NCBI GenBank assembly: GCA_905479565.1
Contig: CAJQMY010000053.1
Location: forward strand, 1 to 51,534
Source: an uncultured Candidatus Nitrosopumilus sp.
GTDB lineage: Archaea; Thermoproteota; Nitrososphaeria; Nitrososphaerales; Nitrosopumilaceae
Reading direction: 5' to 3'
DNA length: 51,534 nt
In this document: positions 43,772 to 51,181 of the stretch, one piece after another
Numbering within the stretch: the first letter of the stretch is position 1
How the letters are laid out: the number at the start of each line of letters is the position of its first letter
The notes under the pieces: generated by a model
The model's input: the letters and a program-made list of their open reading frames with translations, nothing else
Told to the model about the DNA's origin: nothing
The model's database searches: none
Translations under genes and position numbers: made by a program

Positions 43772-44488
43772 TTGAATAAAATTTACGCTTTAGGTGTTGG
43801 ACCTGGTTCTCCAAAATATGTTACAGAAATTGTAAAGGAAATAATTCAGAATTGTGATGTAATCATCGGTTACAAATACACACTAAAAACAATAGAAGAT
43901 CTGATTATAGGAAAAGAAGTTTACGAAATCACTATGAATGATCAAGAAGATTCTTATCAAAAAATTCTTACAGAGTTAGGGGATAGAACTTTGGTCATAC
44001 CATTTACTGGTGATGTCAACTTTTCAGAGTCTGAAGTTGTCGATAGATTAATCGAAATTTTTGACGATGTTGAAATTATTCCAGGAATTAGTTCAATACA
44101 AGTTGCTGCATCAAGAGCAAAAGTTCCTCTTGATAAATCCAAGGTAATTACAATGCATGTTACAACTCCAATTGAAGACAAAAAATTAGAATTGCAAAAG
44201 GCATTGATTGATGGTTTTAGTGTGATTTTAGTACCAAGACCTTGGCCAAAACAACCAGACAAACATTTCATGCCTTCAGAAATTGCAATTTATCTTAGAG
44301 AAAATAATTTTGAGACTGACAAGATGAAAGTTCACGTTTATGAAGCATTAACTACTGAAAATGAAAAAAATTTTGAGGGAACAATAAAAGAATTGGAAGG
44401 AAAAAAATTTTCTGATTTATCTGTAATGGTGTTTAATCAAGTGAGTCTTGATTCATACATGAATTACAGATGGCAATGGGAAAATTAA
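43772..44488 (+). CDS. cbiE: CbiE, cobalt-precorrin-7 C5-methyltransferase
   Basis: 238-residue tetrapyrrole methylase. The N-terminus KIYALGVGPGSPKYVTE is the SAM-binding motif of CbiE/CobL-N. IPFTGDVNFSESEVV occupies the GD(P/V) position and IIPGISSIQVAASRA follows. CbiE methylates C5 before CbiT acts on C15. It is detached from the cbiT-cbiL-cbiF cluster nearly 40 kb away and follows a small protein gene. Starts at TTG. Overlaps the convergent next gene by four bases. Confidence 0.9.
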   Translation: MNKIYALGVGPGSPKYVTEIVKEIIQNCDVIIGYKYTLKTIEDLIIGKEVYEITMNDQEDSYQKILTELGDRTLVIPFTGDVNFSESEVVDRLIEIFDDVEIIPGISSIQVAASRAKVPLDKSKVITMHVTTPIEDKKLELQKALIDGFSVILVPRPWPKQPDKHFMPSEIAIYLRENNFETDKMKVHVYEALTTENEKNFEGTIKELEGKKFSDLSVMVFNQVSLDSYMNYRWQWEN

Positions 44489-45381
44489 TTACCTAAATTT
44501 TGACCTGTACCTAAAACTAAATTATCTGAGCTTGGAAACACATAAGCCACAATTTTCATCCATGGATAATCTGGATCATATAATCTATAAAATCCTACAT
44601 CATCAAACGTAATAGTAACAGATTCGTTTGGAGTAATTATGCCAGTGGAAATTCTTCCGTCTGGCGTAAATGGAACATAACGATCGCTGTTTTCTTTACC
44701 ACTGATAATATTATGTGAGACCAGATCGTCATTTACTATTGTAATGGTAGCACCTGGTTCAACTGAAATTCTATCATGAGAGAAAAATCCTAATCTTGCG
44801 ATACTATTTTTTTGCCCAGGAACTGTGCCATCAGGAATTCCTTGAGTTGAGGAATATTTGAGAATGTGAATTACAGTCTCATCAGATGGCACAGATTCTG
44901 AAGAAATAGAATCAATCTTGGTTAAATTAGATAATTTTGTAGTGTAAATTATTTTGTAGGTATCATCAGATGTTGTAAGTCTGCCAGTAAATCCATAAAC
45001 TGACGCATCTTTACTTTCACTAACTAGTCTTCCAAAAAAGCTAATTGATGTATCAAATCCACTTGAACTTTCAATTTCCCCATTAATTCGAATGTATTTT
45101 CCTTCACGCAAAAATTTACCTTCTAAATTAGAAATTATAAATTCTTTATCATCTAATGAAATAAAACCATCTTCTGTTAGAAAGTTAATTGTACTTCCAC
45201 GTTGATCTTGTGAAGACAGACCTAAATCAATTTCAGATACTCGTATAATCTCTTCAGTTACTGCAAAGCCAGAACCCTCTAAAAGAAACGCTTGATTTTC
45301 AGAAACTTCTGCAAATGATTCATTTACAAAATATCCTGATGAAACTGCAAGTAAAAATAGTAGTGTAAGGACTGCCCTCAT
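44485..45381 (-). CDS. Secreted cupredoxin-like protein lacking type-1 copper ligands
   Basis: 298 residues with a signal peptide (AVLTLLFLLAVSSGYFVNESFA). The N-terminal 180 residues are a beta-rich domain of unknown type. The C-terminal hundred residues follow a cupredoxin fold, with ISVEPGATITIVNDDLVSHNIISG and a closing GFYRLYDPDYPWMKI. Copper proteins normally end with C..HPWM; here Cys and His are replaced by Tyr/Asp and Tyr, while the first His and Met remain. Electron transfer is therefore doubtful. ATG at 45381 is chosen; TTG at 45387 is an alternative. Confidence 0.75.
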   Translation of the reverse strand: MRAVLTLLFLLAVSSGYFVNESFAEVSENQAFLLEGSGFAVTEEIIRVSEIDLGLSSQDQRGSTINFLTEDGFISLDDKEFIISNLEGKFLREGKYIRINGEIESSSGFDTSISFFGRLVSESKDASVYGFTGRLTTSDDTYKIIYTTKLSNLTKIDSISSESVPSDETVIHILKYSSTQGIPDGTVPGQKNSIARLGFFSHDRISVEPGATITIVNDDLVSHNIISGKENSDRYVPFTPDGRISTGIITPNESVTITFDDVGFYRLYDPDYPWMKIVAYVFPSSDNLVLGTGQNLGN

Positions 45382-45643
45382 GATCAATTTTAGTCTAATT
45401 TAGTTTATAATTTACTACTAAATTATTTTAGATTAATCTCGTAGTTAGTATAAACACCATTTGAGCACGTTTCCCCATAATTTATTAATTTATTCTAAAA
45501 ATTCTACAAATCCTTTAACAGAAACCACAAGTACATGGATCTTTGATCCTTAAACTTTTCAGTCAAACCATTTTGAATAGACAGACTGCATGAATAAAAA
45601 TACTTGTAACGAACAAACTTCTTCTACAGGTTAGCAAAAAATA

Positions 45644-46060
45644 ATGCCGGATATATTTACTCCTAAGAAGCGTTCCTGGGTCATGTCCAGAATCAGGGGA
45701 ACAAACACCAAGATAGATCTGAAAATGAACGAGATGCTTGAAAATATGAGATACAAACATGAAATGTATCCTAAAATGTTCGGCAATCCTGATTTTGTCC
45801 TTCCTGGAAAAAGAATTGTAATTTTTTGTGATGGGGATTTTTGGCATGGTTATAGATATCATGAGAAAAAACGCCTTCCGAAAAAATTCTGGAGAGATAA
45901 GATTGAGAGAAACATGCGAAGGGATGTAAAAGTTTCCAGAAAGCTCAGACGCGAGGGATGGTCAGTCTTGAGATTCTGGGAGCATGATATTGAGAAGAAT
46001 CCTGAGAAATGTACGAGGAGAATAATCAAAAAGGCTAAGAATAGAAATTTAAAAAATTAA
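45644..46060 (+). CDS. vsr: Vsr-like very-short-patch repair endonuclease
   Basis: 138 residues of the Vsr fold. Conserved features are KRSWVMSRIRGTNTKID, the catalytic-type PDFVLPGKRIVIFCDGDFWHG, then PKKFWRDKIERNMRRD and GWSVLRFWEHDIE. In family members the last motif is WEC, with a zinc-binding Cys; here His. Vsr nicks next to T:G mismatches made by deamination at methylated cytosines and is usually next to a Dcm-type methyltransferase, which is absent here. Base composition is visibly richer in G+C than neighbouring genes, suggesting transfer. ATG start. Confidence 0.85.
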   Translation: MPDIFTPKKRSWVMSRIRGTNTKIDLKMNEMLENMRYKHEMYPKMFGNPDFVLPGKRIVIFCDGDFWHGYRYHEKKRLPKKFWRDKIERNMRRDVKVSRKLRREGWSVLRFWEHDIEKNPEKCTRRIIKKAKNRNLKN

Positions 46061-46617
46061 AAACCAGGCACATCTATTAGCCCTTGTTGCTGGGCTAATT
46101 CTATCATATAAAATTCGAGATATCCTCCAGATAAAAGAAGACCTACCACGATTCCAATCTCAATAAGTGTTGGTTTGATAAATGAAACTAAGTCAATTTT
46201 TTTAATTACTGCTCTAATCAAAATAAAACTTCTAGAAATTCCAAAAGAGTATGCAACTAATTCCATCAATCCAAAGGGTGTCAGAAAAAGAATTGAAAGT
46301 GGAGGAATTTCAGCAACTTGCGGAGTAGTTAGTGCTATTGAAGCAAAAGCAAATCCCGTAGACCAAGCAGAAAAAAGCCCCCATCCCACACCAAATCCTG
46401 GTATGAACATTGGTAATGCAATGGTCAAATTATGAGTAAAGATTCCAAAAGCATCAATATCTAATACAAGATCTTCAAATTCTACCATGAAAGCTTTGGC
46501 CTCTTCTTCACTAACAGTAGACATTGAACCAATTTGATATGCAGCAGCAAAGAACCCCAAAAATATAAAAAATATAATTATTCTGATTTTATTCACATAG
46601 CCATACCTGATGAACAA
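46057..46617 (-). CDS. SpoIIM/DUF95-like membrane protein
   Basis: 186 residues with about five hydrophobic helices. The pattern of an early helix, a loop with EEEAKAFMVEFEDL, then FTHNLTIALPMFIPGFGVGWGLFSAWSTG and a Pro-Phe-Gly helix (LTPFGLMELVAYSFGI) matches the archaeal stage-II-sporulation-M family. Bacterial SpoIIM helps engulfment; archaeal relatives are generic membrane proteins of unknown role. ATG start. Overlaps the vsr 3' end by four bases, convergently. Confidence 0.8.
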   Translation of the reverse strand: MFIRYGYVNKIRIIIFFIFLGFFAAAYQIGSMSTVSEEEAKAFMVEFEDLVLDIDAFGIFTHNLTIALPMFIPGFGVGWGLFSAWSTGFAFASIALTTPQVAEIPPLSILFLTPFGLMELVAYSFGISRSFILIRAVIKKIDLVSFIKPTLIEIGIVVGLLLSGGYLEFYMIELAQQQGLIDVPGF

Positions 46618-46643
46618 TATTTGAGGGTTGATGTAAGCACAGA

Positions 46644-46653
46644 TTTAATTAAA
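46644..46653 (+). promoter_or_regulatory. TATA-like box of the PolD small-subunit gene
   Basis: TTTAATTAAA is centred about 25 bases before the ATG at 46673. This spacing supports a leaderless transcript starting at that ATG and favours it over the in-frame ATG at 46658. Confidence 0.4.
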
Positions 46654-46672
46654 CCAGATGATATTTTTTGAT

Positions 46673-48118
46673 ATGAAAAAGGAGCTATCCTTTGCGTTAA
46701 ACTATGCGTTAAACAAGGGATTTCAGATTCATCCAGATGCTTTTAAAATATTAGAAAATGTAGACGTTAAAAAATTAGAGAAAATAATTAAAGAAATTGT
46801 AAGAGAGAAGACAAGGCAAAAATTATTTCAGATTAATCAAAATGATTTAGAAACTTATCTTGGAATTAAAGAAGACTTGTCATTACAAAATGAAGTCAAA
46901 ATAATATCAGACCCAACTGGTAAAATTACGTCTGGAGAAGGCGTCAAAGGATACAATGCTTTGTTTTCTAGTCGTTTTAACAAGCTTAAACGAATTATCT
47001 CAGACAGACCAGAATCAAAATTACTCAAATCTGCAGCATCTTTAAAAAATGCAAAAATTGATGATGACCTGTATGTGTGTGGACTAGTCACCATCAGAAA
47101 TTCTGAGAGAAACATCACAAAAATAACTCTGGAGGATCCTTCAGGCTCGTTTGAGGGGATAATTTTTGATGAAGAATTGCAAAAAACCGCAGGAACTTTG
47201 CTAATGGATCAATTTGTCATGGCAAGAATAGGCTCTACTAAAAATTCAGGATATATCATCAAAGATTTAATTTTGCCAGATATTCCAGAACAGGCTAAAA
47301 ACAAGTCAGAAAGTGACGTATACGCAGTATTTCTATCTGACTTGCATATAGGAAGTAAATATTTCATGGAAGAGGAGTTTTCAGATTTTGTAACATGGAT
47401 ATCTAGTTCGGATCCTGTTGCAAAAAAAATTCGATTCGTCCTAATTGGAGGTGATATAGTGGATGGTGTTGGAATTTATCCTAATCAGAATAAAGAATTA
47501 GTCTGTCAGACAATCCAAGAACAGTTAAAAAAAGCAGAAGATTTGATTGATAAAATTTCTAAAAATATTAAAATCATAATTATGCCAGGAAACCACGATC
47601 CGGGCAGAAGAGCATTGCCACAACCGGCCATCCCTAAAAAATACAATTCAGGTTTATGGGGTAAAGAAAATGTGGTGATGGTCGGTAATCCGGCAGTAGT
47701 TTCATTAAATGGAGTTATTGTCTCTATGTTTCATGGACAAAGCATAGATGATATTGTAAAAACCACGCCTGGTCTTAGTTATGACAGACCTACCAATGTA
47801 ATGAAACATCTACTTAGAGCAAGACATCTCAGCCCAATTTATGGCAGTCAAACACCAATTGCTCCTGAAATGGAAGATTTGATGGTAATTCAAGACATTC
47901 CAGATATTTTTCATGTAGGTCATGTTCATCGAGCCCAATTAGACATGTACAAAGGAATTTTATTGATAAATTCCGGTTCTTGGCAAAAACAAACCCCTTT
48001 TCAAGCAAGTGTAGGAATGACTCCAAATCCAGGCATTGCAATAATTGTTAATCTAAAAACCTTCCAAGTATTTCATGAAAATTATAGTTCTAATTTAGAC
48101 AATATCTTGCAAACTTAG
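46673..48118 (+). CDS. polB: DNA polymerase D small subunit (DP1, proofreading exonuclease)
   Basis: 481 residues. An N-terminal helical part is followed by an OB-fold near 115-190 (LYVCGLVTIRNSE, ITLEDPSGSFEG). The calcineurin-like Mre11-type nuclease domain from about 210 shows SDLHIGSKYF, GGDIVDGVG, MPGNHDPGRR, MFHGQSID and HVGHVHRAQ. This subunit proofreads for the replicative PolD; the large subunit is elsewhere. All phosphoesterase motifs are intact. ATG 46673 is chosen from TATA spacing; ATG 46658 would add five residues. Its end overlaps orc1 by 24 bases, convergently. Confidence 0.94.
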   Translation: MKKELSFALNYALNKGFQIHPDAFKILENVDVKKLEKIIKEIVREKTRQKLFQINQNDLETYLGIKEDLSLQNEVKIISDPTGKITSGEGVKGYNALFSSRFNKLKRIISDRPESKLLKSAASLKNAKIDDDLYVCGLVTIRNSERNITKITLEDPSGSFEGIIFDEELQKTAGTLLMDQFVMARIGSTKNSGYIIKDLILPDIPEQAKNKSESDVYAVFLSDLHIGSKYFMEEEFSDFVTWISSSDPVAKKIRFVLIGGDIVDGVGIYPNQNKELVCQTIQEQLKKAEDLIDKISKNIKIIIMPGNHDPGRRALPQPAIPKKYNSGLWGKENVVMVGNPAVVSLNGVIVSMFHGQSIDDIVKTTPGLSYDRPTNVMKHLLRARHLSPIYGSQTPIAPEMEDLMVIQDIPDIFHVGHVHRAQLDMYKGILLINSGSWQKQTPFQASVGMTPNPGIAIIVNLKTFQVFHENYSSNLDNILQT

Positions 48119-49297
48119 ATCGTCTTTAAATGATTTTTTTATCATTTCAGATGATATTGCAAGTTTGTATTTTTTTGTTCTTCCATGAATACCTTGATGA
48201 ACAAGTCTTCCAGAAATAATTCCAGACAATTCAATTTCGCTAAGCATTTGTGTTATTCTTCTTTGTGTAAGTTCGTCTTTTCCTAGTGCCTTACAGAGAT
48301 TTTTGTAAGAAGAGTAAATCTCACCAGTAGAAGAGCCATTAACCTTCATTATGGCTATAATCACTAGTTTTTCATGAAGTGGGTATGATTTTAGAGAAGC
48401 TTCCTCCTTGTTTTCTTCGATTTTTAAAGAAGCTTCCCTGACATGTTCGATTGTAACTTTGTCAGATTGTTGCCTTTCTGCAAGTTCGCCAGATACACGA
48501 AGTAGATCAATAGCTCTTCTGGCATCACCATGTTCTCCTCCGGCGAGGGCTGCACAGAGATTTAAAGCCGGTTCTTCTATGGAATTTTCAATAAAAGATT
48601 CATTAATTCTCTCTTCAAGAATTTTTTTGATTTGTTCAACGTTATAATTCGTAAAAACAATCTCTTCTTCTCCCAGACTACTAATTACTCTAGGATCTAG
48701 TTTCTCTTTGAATGTTAAATCGTTTGAAATTCCCACCATGGTTAAAGAACCTTGTTTTAATTGCTCATTTGCCCTTGTTAATTGATATAAAATATCCTTG
48801 CCTGTTTTTACCACTAGTTGGGCAAGATAATCAATCTCGTCGATTACAAAAATTGCGTTAAGTTTTCCCCCTTCAATTTTGCTCAACAGTCTTTTGAAAA
48901 CTTCGCTAATAGCAAGTCCATTTGAGGGTAATTCGTCTTGTTCTAGACCCAATTGTCTGCCTAGGCTGACCAATAATCCGTATAACGTAGTCTCATTTTT
49001 TGAATTGGAATATACAAGTTTAATTGGAAAGTTTGATCTTTCAACCCTTTCTTGAATCTTAGATAATACTTTTTTCACAACCAGTGTTTTACCAGTTCCA
49101 GGTTTTCCATAGACCAAAAGATTTGAGGGTCTTGATTGTTTTAGAATTGGTAATAGAGATTGAGTAACCTGTTCTTGTTCATTCTTTCTATGCAAGATGG
49201 TATCTGGAATATATGTAAAATGAAGTATGTCGCGATTTTTAATGATTGATTTTCCAGATTCAGCCGCATCAAGCAAGTCATCTATCGGATCAGACAT
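48095..49297 (-). CDS. orc1: Orc1/Cdc6 replication initiator
   Basis: 400-residue AAA+ initiator that marks the origin and loads MCM. It has Walker A VYGKPGTGKT near 63-72, Walker B FVIDEIDYLAQL near 150, sensor-1 VGISNDLTFKEK, and sensor-2 region GEHGDARRAIDLLR. A C-terminal winged helix (about 320-390; LTQRRITQMLSEIEL, then RTKKYKL) binds ORB sequences. ATG 49297 is used; GTG 49303 adds two residues. The gene is next to a repeat-bearing gap that looks like its own origin and converges on the PolD subunit gene. Confidence 0.95.
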   Translation of the reverse strand: MSDPIDDLLDAAESGKSIIKNRDILHFTYIPDTILHRKNEQEQVTQSLLPILKQSRPSNLLVYGKPGTGKTLVVKKVLSKIQERVERSNFPIKLVYSNSKNETTLYGLLVSLGRQLGLEQDELPSNGLAISEVFKRLLSKIEGGKLNAIFVIDEIDYLAQLVVKTGKDILYQLTRANEQLKQGSLTMVGISNDLTFKEKLDPRVISSLGEEEIVFTNYNVEQIKKILEERINESFIENSIEEPALNLCAALAGGEHGDARRAIDLLRVSGELAERQQSDKVTIEHVREASLKIEENKEEASLKSYPLHEKLVIIAIMKVNGSSTGEIYSSYKNLCKALGKDELTQRRITQMLSEIELSGIISGRLVHQGIHGRTKKYKLAISSEMIKKSFKDDLSLQDIV

Positions 49298-49540
49298 ACT
49301 CACACACCTTCATTTCTTTTCAATACTAACACAACTACATCTGAATTAAGAGAGTATAGTATAGAATAGTAGTAGTAGTTTAGTTTATAATTAATTATTT
49401 TTGGTTAGTTTTAGATTTTCTATTAAAAAAAATTAAAAAAATATAGAGTGGAAATATTGGTGTGTGGGTTTGTCCTAAATTAGGAGTGAGTTAACAAAAT
49501 TGTTAAATTAATGTTAAGAAATATCTAAAAAAGCATATTT

Positions 49541-49565
49541 TGACCCCTTTATTTCCATTCCAGGC
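49541..49565 (-). repeat. ORB-like repeat, copy 1
   Basis: 25 bases identical to copy 2 at 49603-49627, 62 bases apart. On the minus strand it reads TGGAAATAAAGGGGTCA at its end, like the ORB core plus G string bound by Orc1/Cdc6. Identity of the copies is seen; the ORB role is by resemblance to established archaeal consensus. Confidence 0.65.
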
Positions 49566-49602
49566 GTTAAGATAGATGTTAACACTATGAATAACTACAA
49601 TC

Positions 49603-49627
49603 TGACCCCTTTATTTCCATTCCAGGC
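49603..49627 (-). repeat. ORB-like repeat, copy 2
   Basis: Second exact copy, same orientation as copy 1. Spacing of 62 bases is about six turns of the helix, so two bound initiators would sit on the same face. Confidence 0.65.
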
Positions 49628-49786
49628 ATGAAATTATCTTAATTTTGGGGGTTAATTATGAATTGGTTGTTAATAATAAAATATATCCTAGGCATGGCTC
49701 AGGCAGTCAATGTTAACAAACCACTTAGTTAACAAATATTCTGAGATCATTTCAACTGTTAACATTTGATCAATTAGATCTCAAAC

Positions 49787-50170
49787 ATGACAAAAAAACG
49801 TATTCGAATTGATATGGAAGATTCTGATGGTGCACGATATGACATCAAATTAGAAGGCAATGTAACCAAAGATAAAATTCTTAAAATTTTTGAGATGATG
49901 GATTTGATGAATATCGAAGAAGAACAAGAAGCAACAAACATGGATTCGGTAGGTTCTAAAATTTGGAATATAATTGATAAGTTTTTCCCAATGGGCAAAT
50001 TCACTTCTACGAATATTCTTGAAAAATATGAGGATGAATATAACGAACCTGTAAAACTTAGTATCATTTCTACATACCTGTCAAGATTTGCTACAAAAGG
50101 CAGGGTAAATAGAACCAGAACTGGTCGAGAATGGACATATCAAATCATCAAAATAGTTCAAAAACAATAA
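49787..50170 (+). CDS. Origin-adjacent winged-helix-like small protein
   Basis: 127 residues from ATG. The first 45 are charged (KRIRIDMEDSDGARYDIKLEG), followed by an acidic linker. About 75-120 form a likely winged helix (FTSTNILEKYEDEYNEPVKL, then STYLSRFATKGRVNRTRTGR with a basic wing). DNA binding is probable. It lies directly beside the putative origin and may be autoregulated through it or help in replication; either is inference. Confidence 0.68.
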   Translation: MTKKRIRIDMEDSDGARYDIKLEGNVTKDKILKIFEMMDLMNIEEEQEATNMDSVGSKIWNIIDKFFPMGKFTSTNILEKYEDEYNEPVKLSIISTYLSRFATKGRVNRTRTGREWTYQIIKIVQKQ

Positions 50171-50177
50171 TAATTAA

Positions 50178-50339
50178 TTAAGAAATTATTACCTTTCTAA
50201 CCAATAATCTATCTTTTCCAAGAATAACTTTAACATATTCACCTTTTTGAATGTCCATATACTTTCTAAACTGTTTTGGAATTGATATTGTACCTGCAGA
50301 AGTAATTTTTACTAAAACTTCATTATCATTTACTGACAT
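50178..50339 (-). CDS. AbrB/SpoVT-type DNA-binding protein
   Basis: 53 residues. The frame from ATG 50339 reads SVNDNEVLVKITSAGTISIP, KQFRKYMDIQKGEYVKVIL and KDRLLVRKVIIS, ending TAA. It is a complete swapped-hairpin AbrB domain (the G-x-I-x-I-P core is diagnostic). Such proteins dimerise and regulate transcription or act as antitoxins. No toxin gene is adjacent. It sits between two helix-turn-helix-type genes near the origin. Confidence 0.8.
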   Translation of the reverse strand: MSVNDNEVLVKITSAGTISIPKQFRKYMDIQKGEYVKVILGKDRLLVRKVIIS

Positions 50340-50451
50340 ATTAATATTATAATTTAATAATATATATAATTTAATAAATTATCTAAATATAATTTTATTA
50401 TAAAATATGGGTAATTTCCCTAAATTTACTACTAAAAAATCTAAAAATAAC

Positions 50452-51066
50452 TTATTGTACTAAGAGATTACCGTCTGTTTGCTCTACTTTTACAATTCCC
50501 TTTTCAGTAATTGAGTAAGTATACGGTTTAGATTCGGTATTTCTTTGAACATATCCTTTTTCAAATAATTTTTTCATTAGGCGTGAAGTATGTTCTCTAC
50601 TTTTCTTTAATGTGATTTGTATATCACGTGATGTCATAGCTTTGTTTGTGATTAACTGTAACACATAATTAGTTGGATTTGAAGATATGATATTTTGAAT
50701 ATTAGGCGTAGAATCTGTTTTTTTAGATATAACTTCAGCCTTAGTAACAACTTCAATTGGTTTTTCTTGGACTTCATTCTTTACTAATTTTTCTAAAAAT
50801 TGTTTTAATTCTAAATTAGGATCTTTTACTTTTTGTTCAATTCCTTGAATTTCTATGGCATCTAGGCGTATTTTCATATCAATTAACTGTTTTTCATAAT
50901 ATTCTAAACGTTCGGCTTGTGAAGCATTAGAAACATCATTTCTGATTTTTACAAATGGATTCACTTTGAAATAGGCATATAATCCAACAATACCTATAAT
51001 GAATGCTAAAATCACACTTAAAATCACTTCCGGCTCAGGGATTTCTATTAACATCACAACTTTCAT
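50452..51066 (-). CDS. Membrane-anchored MarR-like winged-helix protein
   Basis: 204 residues. One membrane helix (VILSVILAFIIGIVGLYAYF, about 14-33) leads to a coiled coil (ERLEYYEKQLIDMKIRLDAIE). A Pro/Lys linker follows, then a C-terminal winged helix (about 135-195; MTSRDIQITLKKSREHTSRL, VEK-type wing SKPYTYSITEKG). DNA binding from the membrane is implied. The promoter region 51067-51181 holds direct repeats that could be its own operator. ATG start. Confidence 0.78.
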   Translation of the reverse strand: MKVVMLIEIPEPEVILSVILAFIIGIVGLYAYFKVNPFVKIRNDVSNASQAERLEYYEKQLIDMKIRLDAIEIQGIEQKVKDPNLELKQFLEKLVKNEVQEKPIEVVTKAEVISKKTDSTPNIQNIISSNPTNYVLQLITNKAMTSRDIQITLKKSREHTSRLMKKLFEKGYVQRNTESKPYTYSITEKGIVKVEQTDGNLLVQ

Positions 51067-51106
51067 GCCTGTAACGTGATTTATCGTGATTGAACAATTT
51101 TATTTC

Positions 51107-51162
51107 ACACTTTAGATTAACAATCTCACATATGTTATCACATATGCTTTAGATTAACATTA
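51107..51162. repeat. Direct repeats in the promoter of the membrane winged-helix gene
   Basis: CTTTAGATTAACA occurs at 51110-51122 and again at 51147-51159. Between them TCACATATG occurs at 51126-51134 and 51138-51146. Paired motifs of this kind suit cooperative regulator binding. They lie between two minus-strand genes, 41-93 bases upstream of the 51066 start. Confidence 0.5.
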
Positions 51163-51181
51163 ACTCAGGTAATACCACACA

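Larger units (their letters stand above)
49298..49786. other. Probable replication origin region (oriC)
   Basis: 489 bases without a gene, next to orc1. It contains two identical 25-base repeats at 49541-49565 and 49603-49627. Their complement reads TGGAATGGAAATAAAGGGGT, close to the archaeal origin-recognition box (TGGAAA, then a G string). Five GTTAAC palindromes lie at 49490, 49578, 49712, 49728 and 49758. A very A+T-rich tract at about 49365-49445 could be the unwinding element. The combination with adjacent orc1 is the usual archaeal origin arrangement. Promoters for orc1 and the gene at 49787 must also lie here. Confidence 0.65.

Noticed and set aside
45563-45862. 99-codon minus-strand open frame over vsr
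   Set aside because: Antisense to the conserved Vsr motifs; no recognisable domain and a Cys/His/Phe-rich composition typical of a shadow frame.
45388-46060. A mobile island carrying vsr
   Set aside because: No integrase, transposase, terminal repeat or tRNA target is visible; only the single gene has odd composition.
49541-49627. Two 25-base repeats with a 37-base spacer, looking like a minimal CRISPR
   Set aside because: Only two copies, no cas genes in the window, and the repeat matches the origin-recognition-box style next to orc1.
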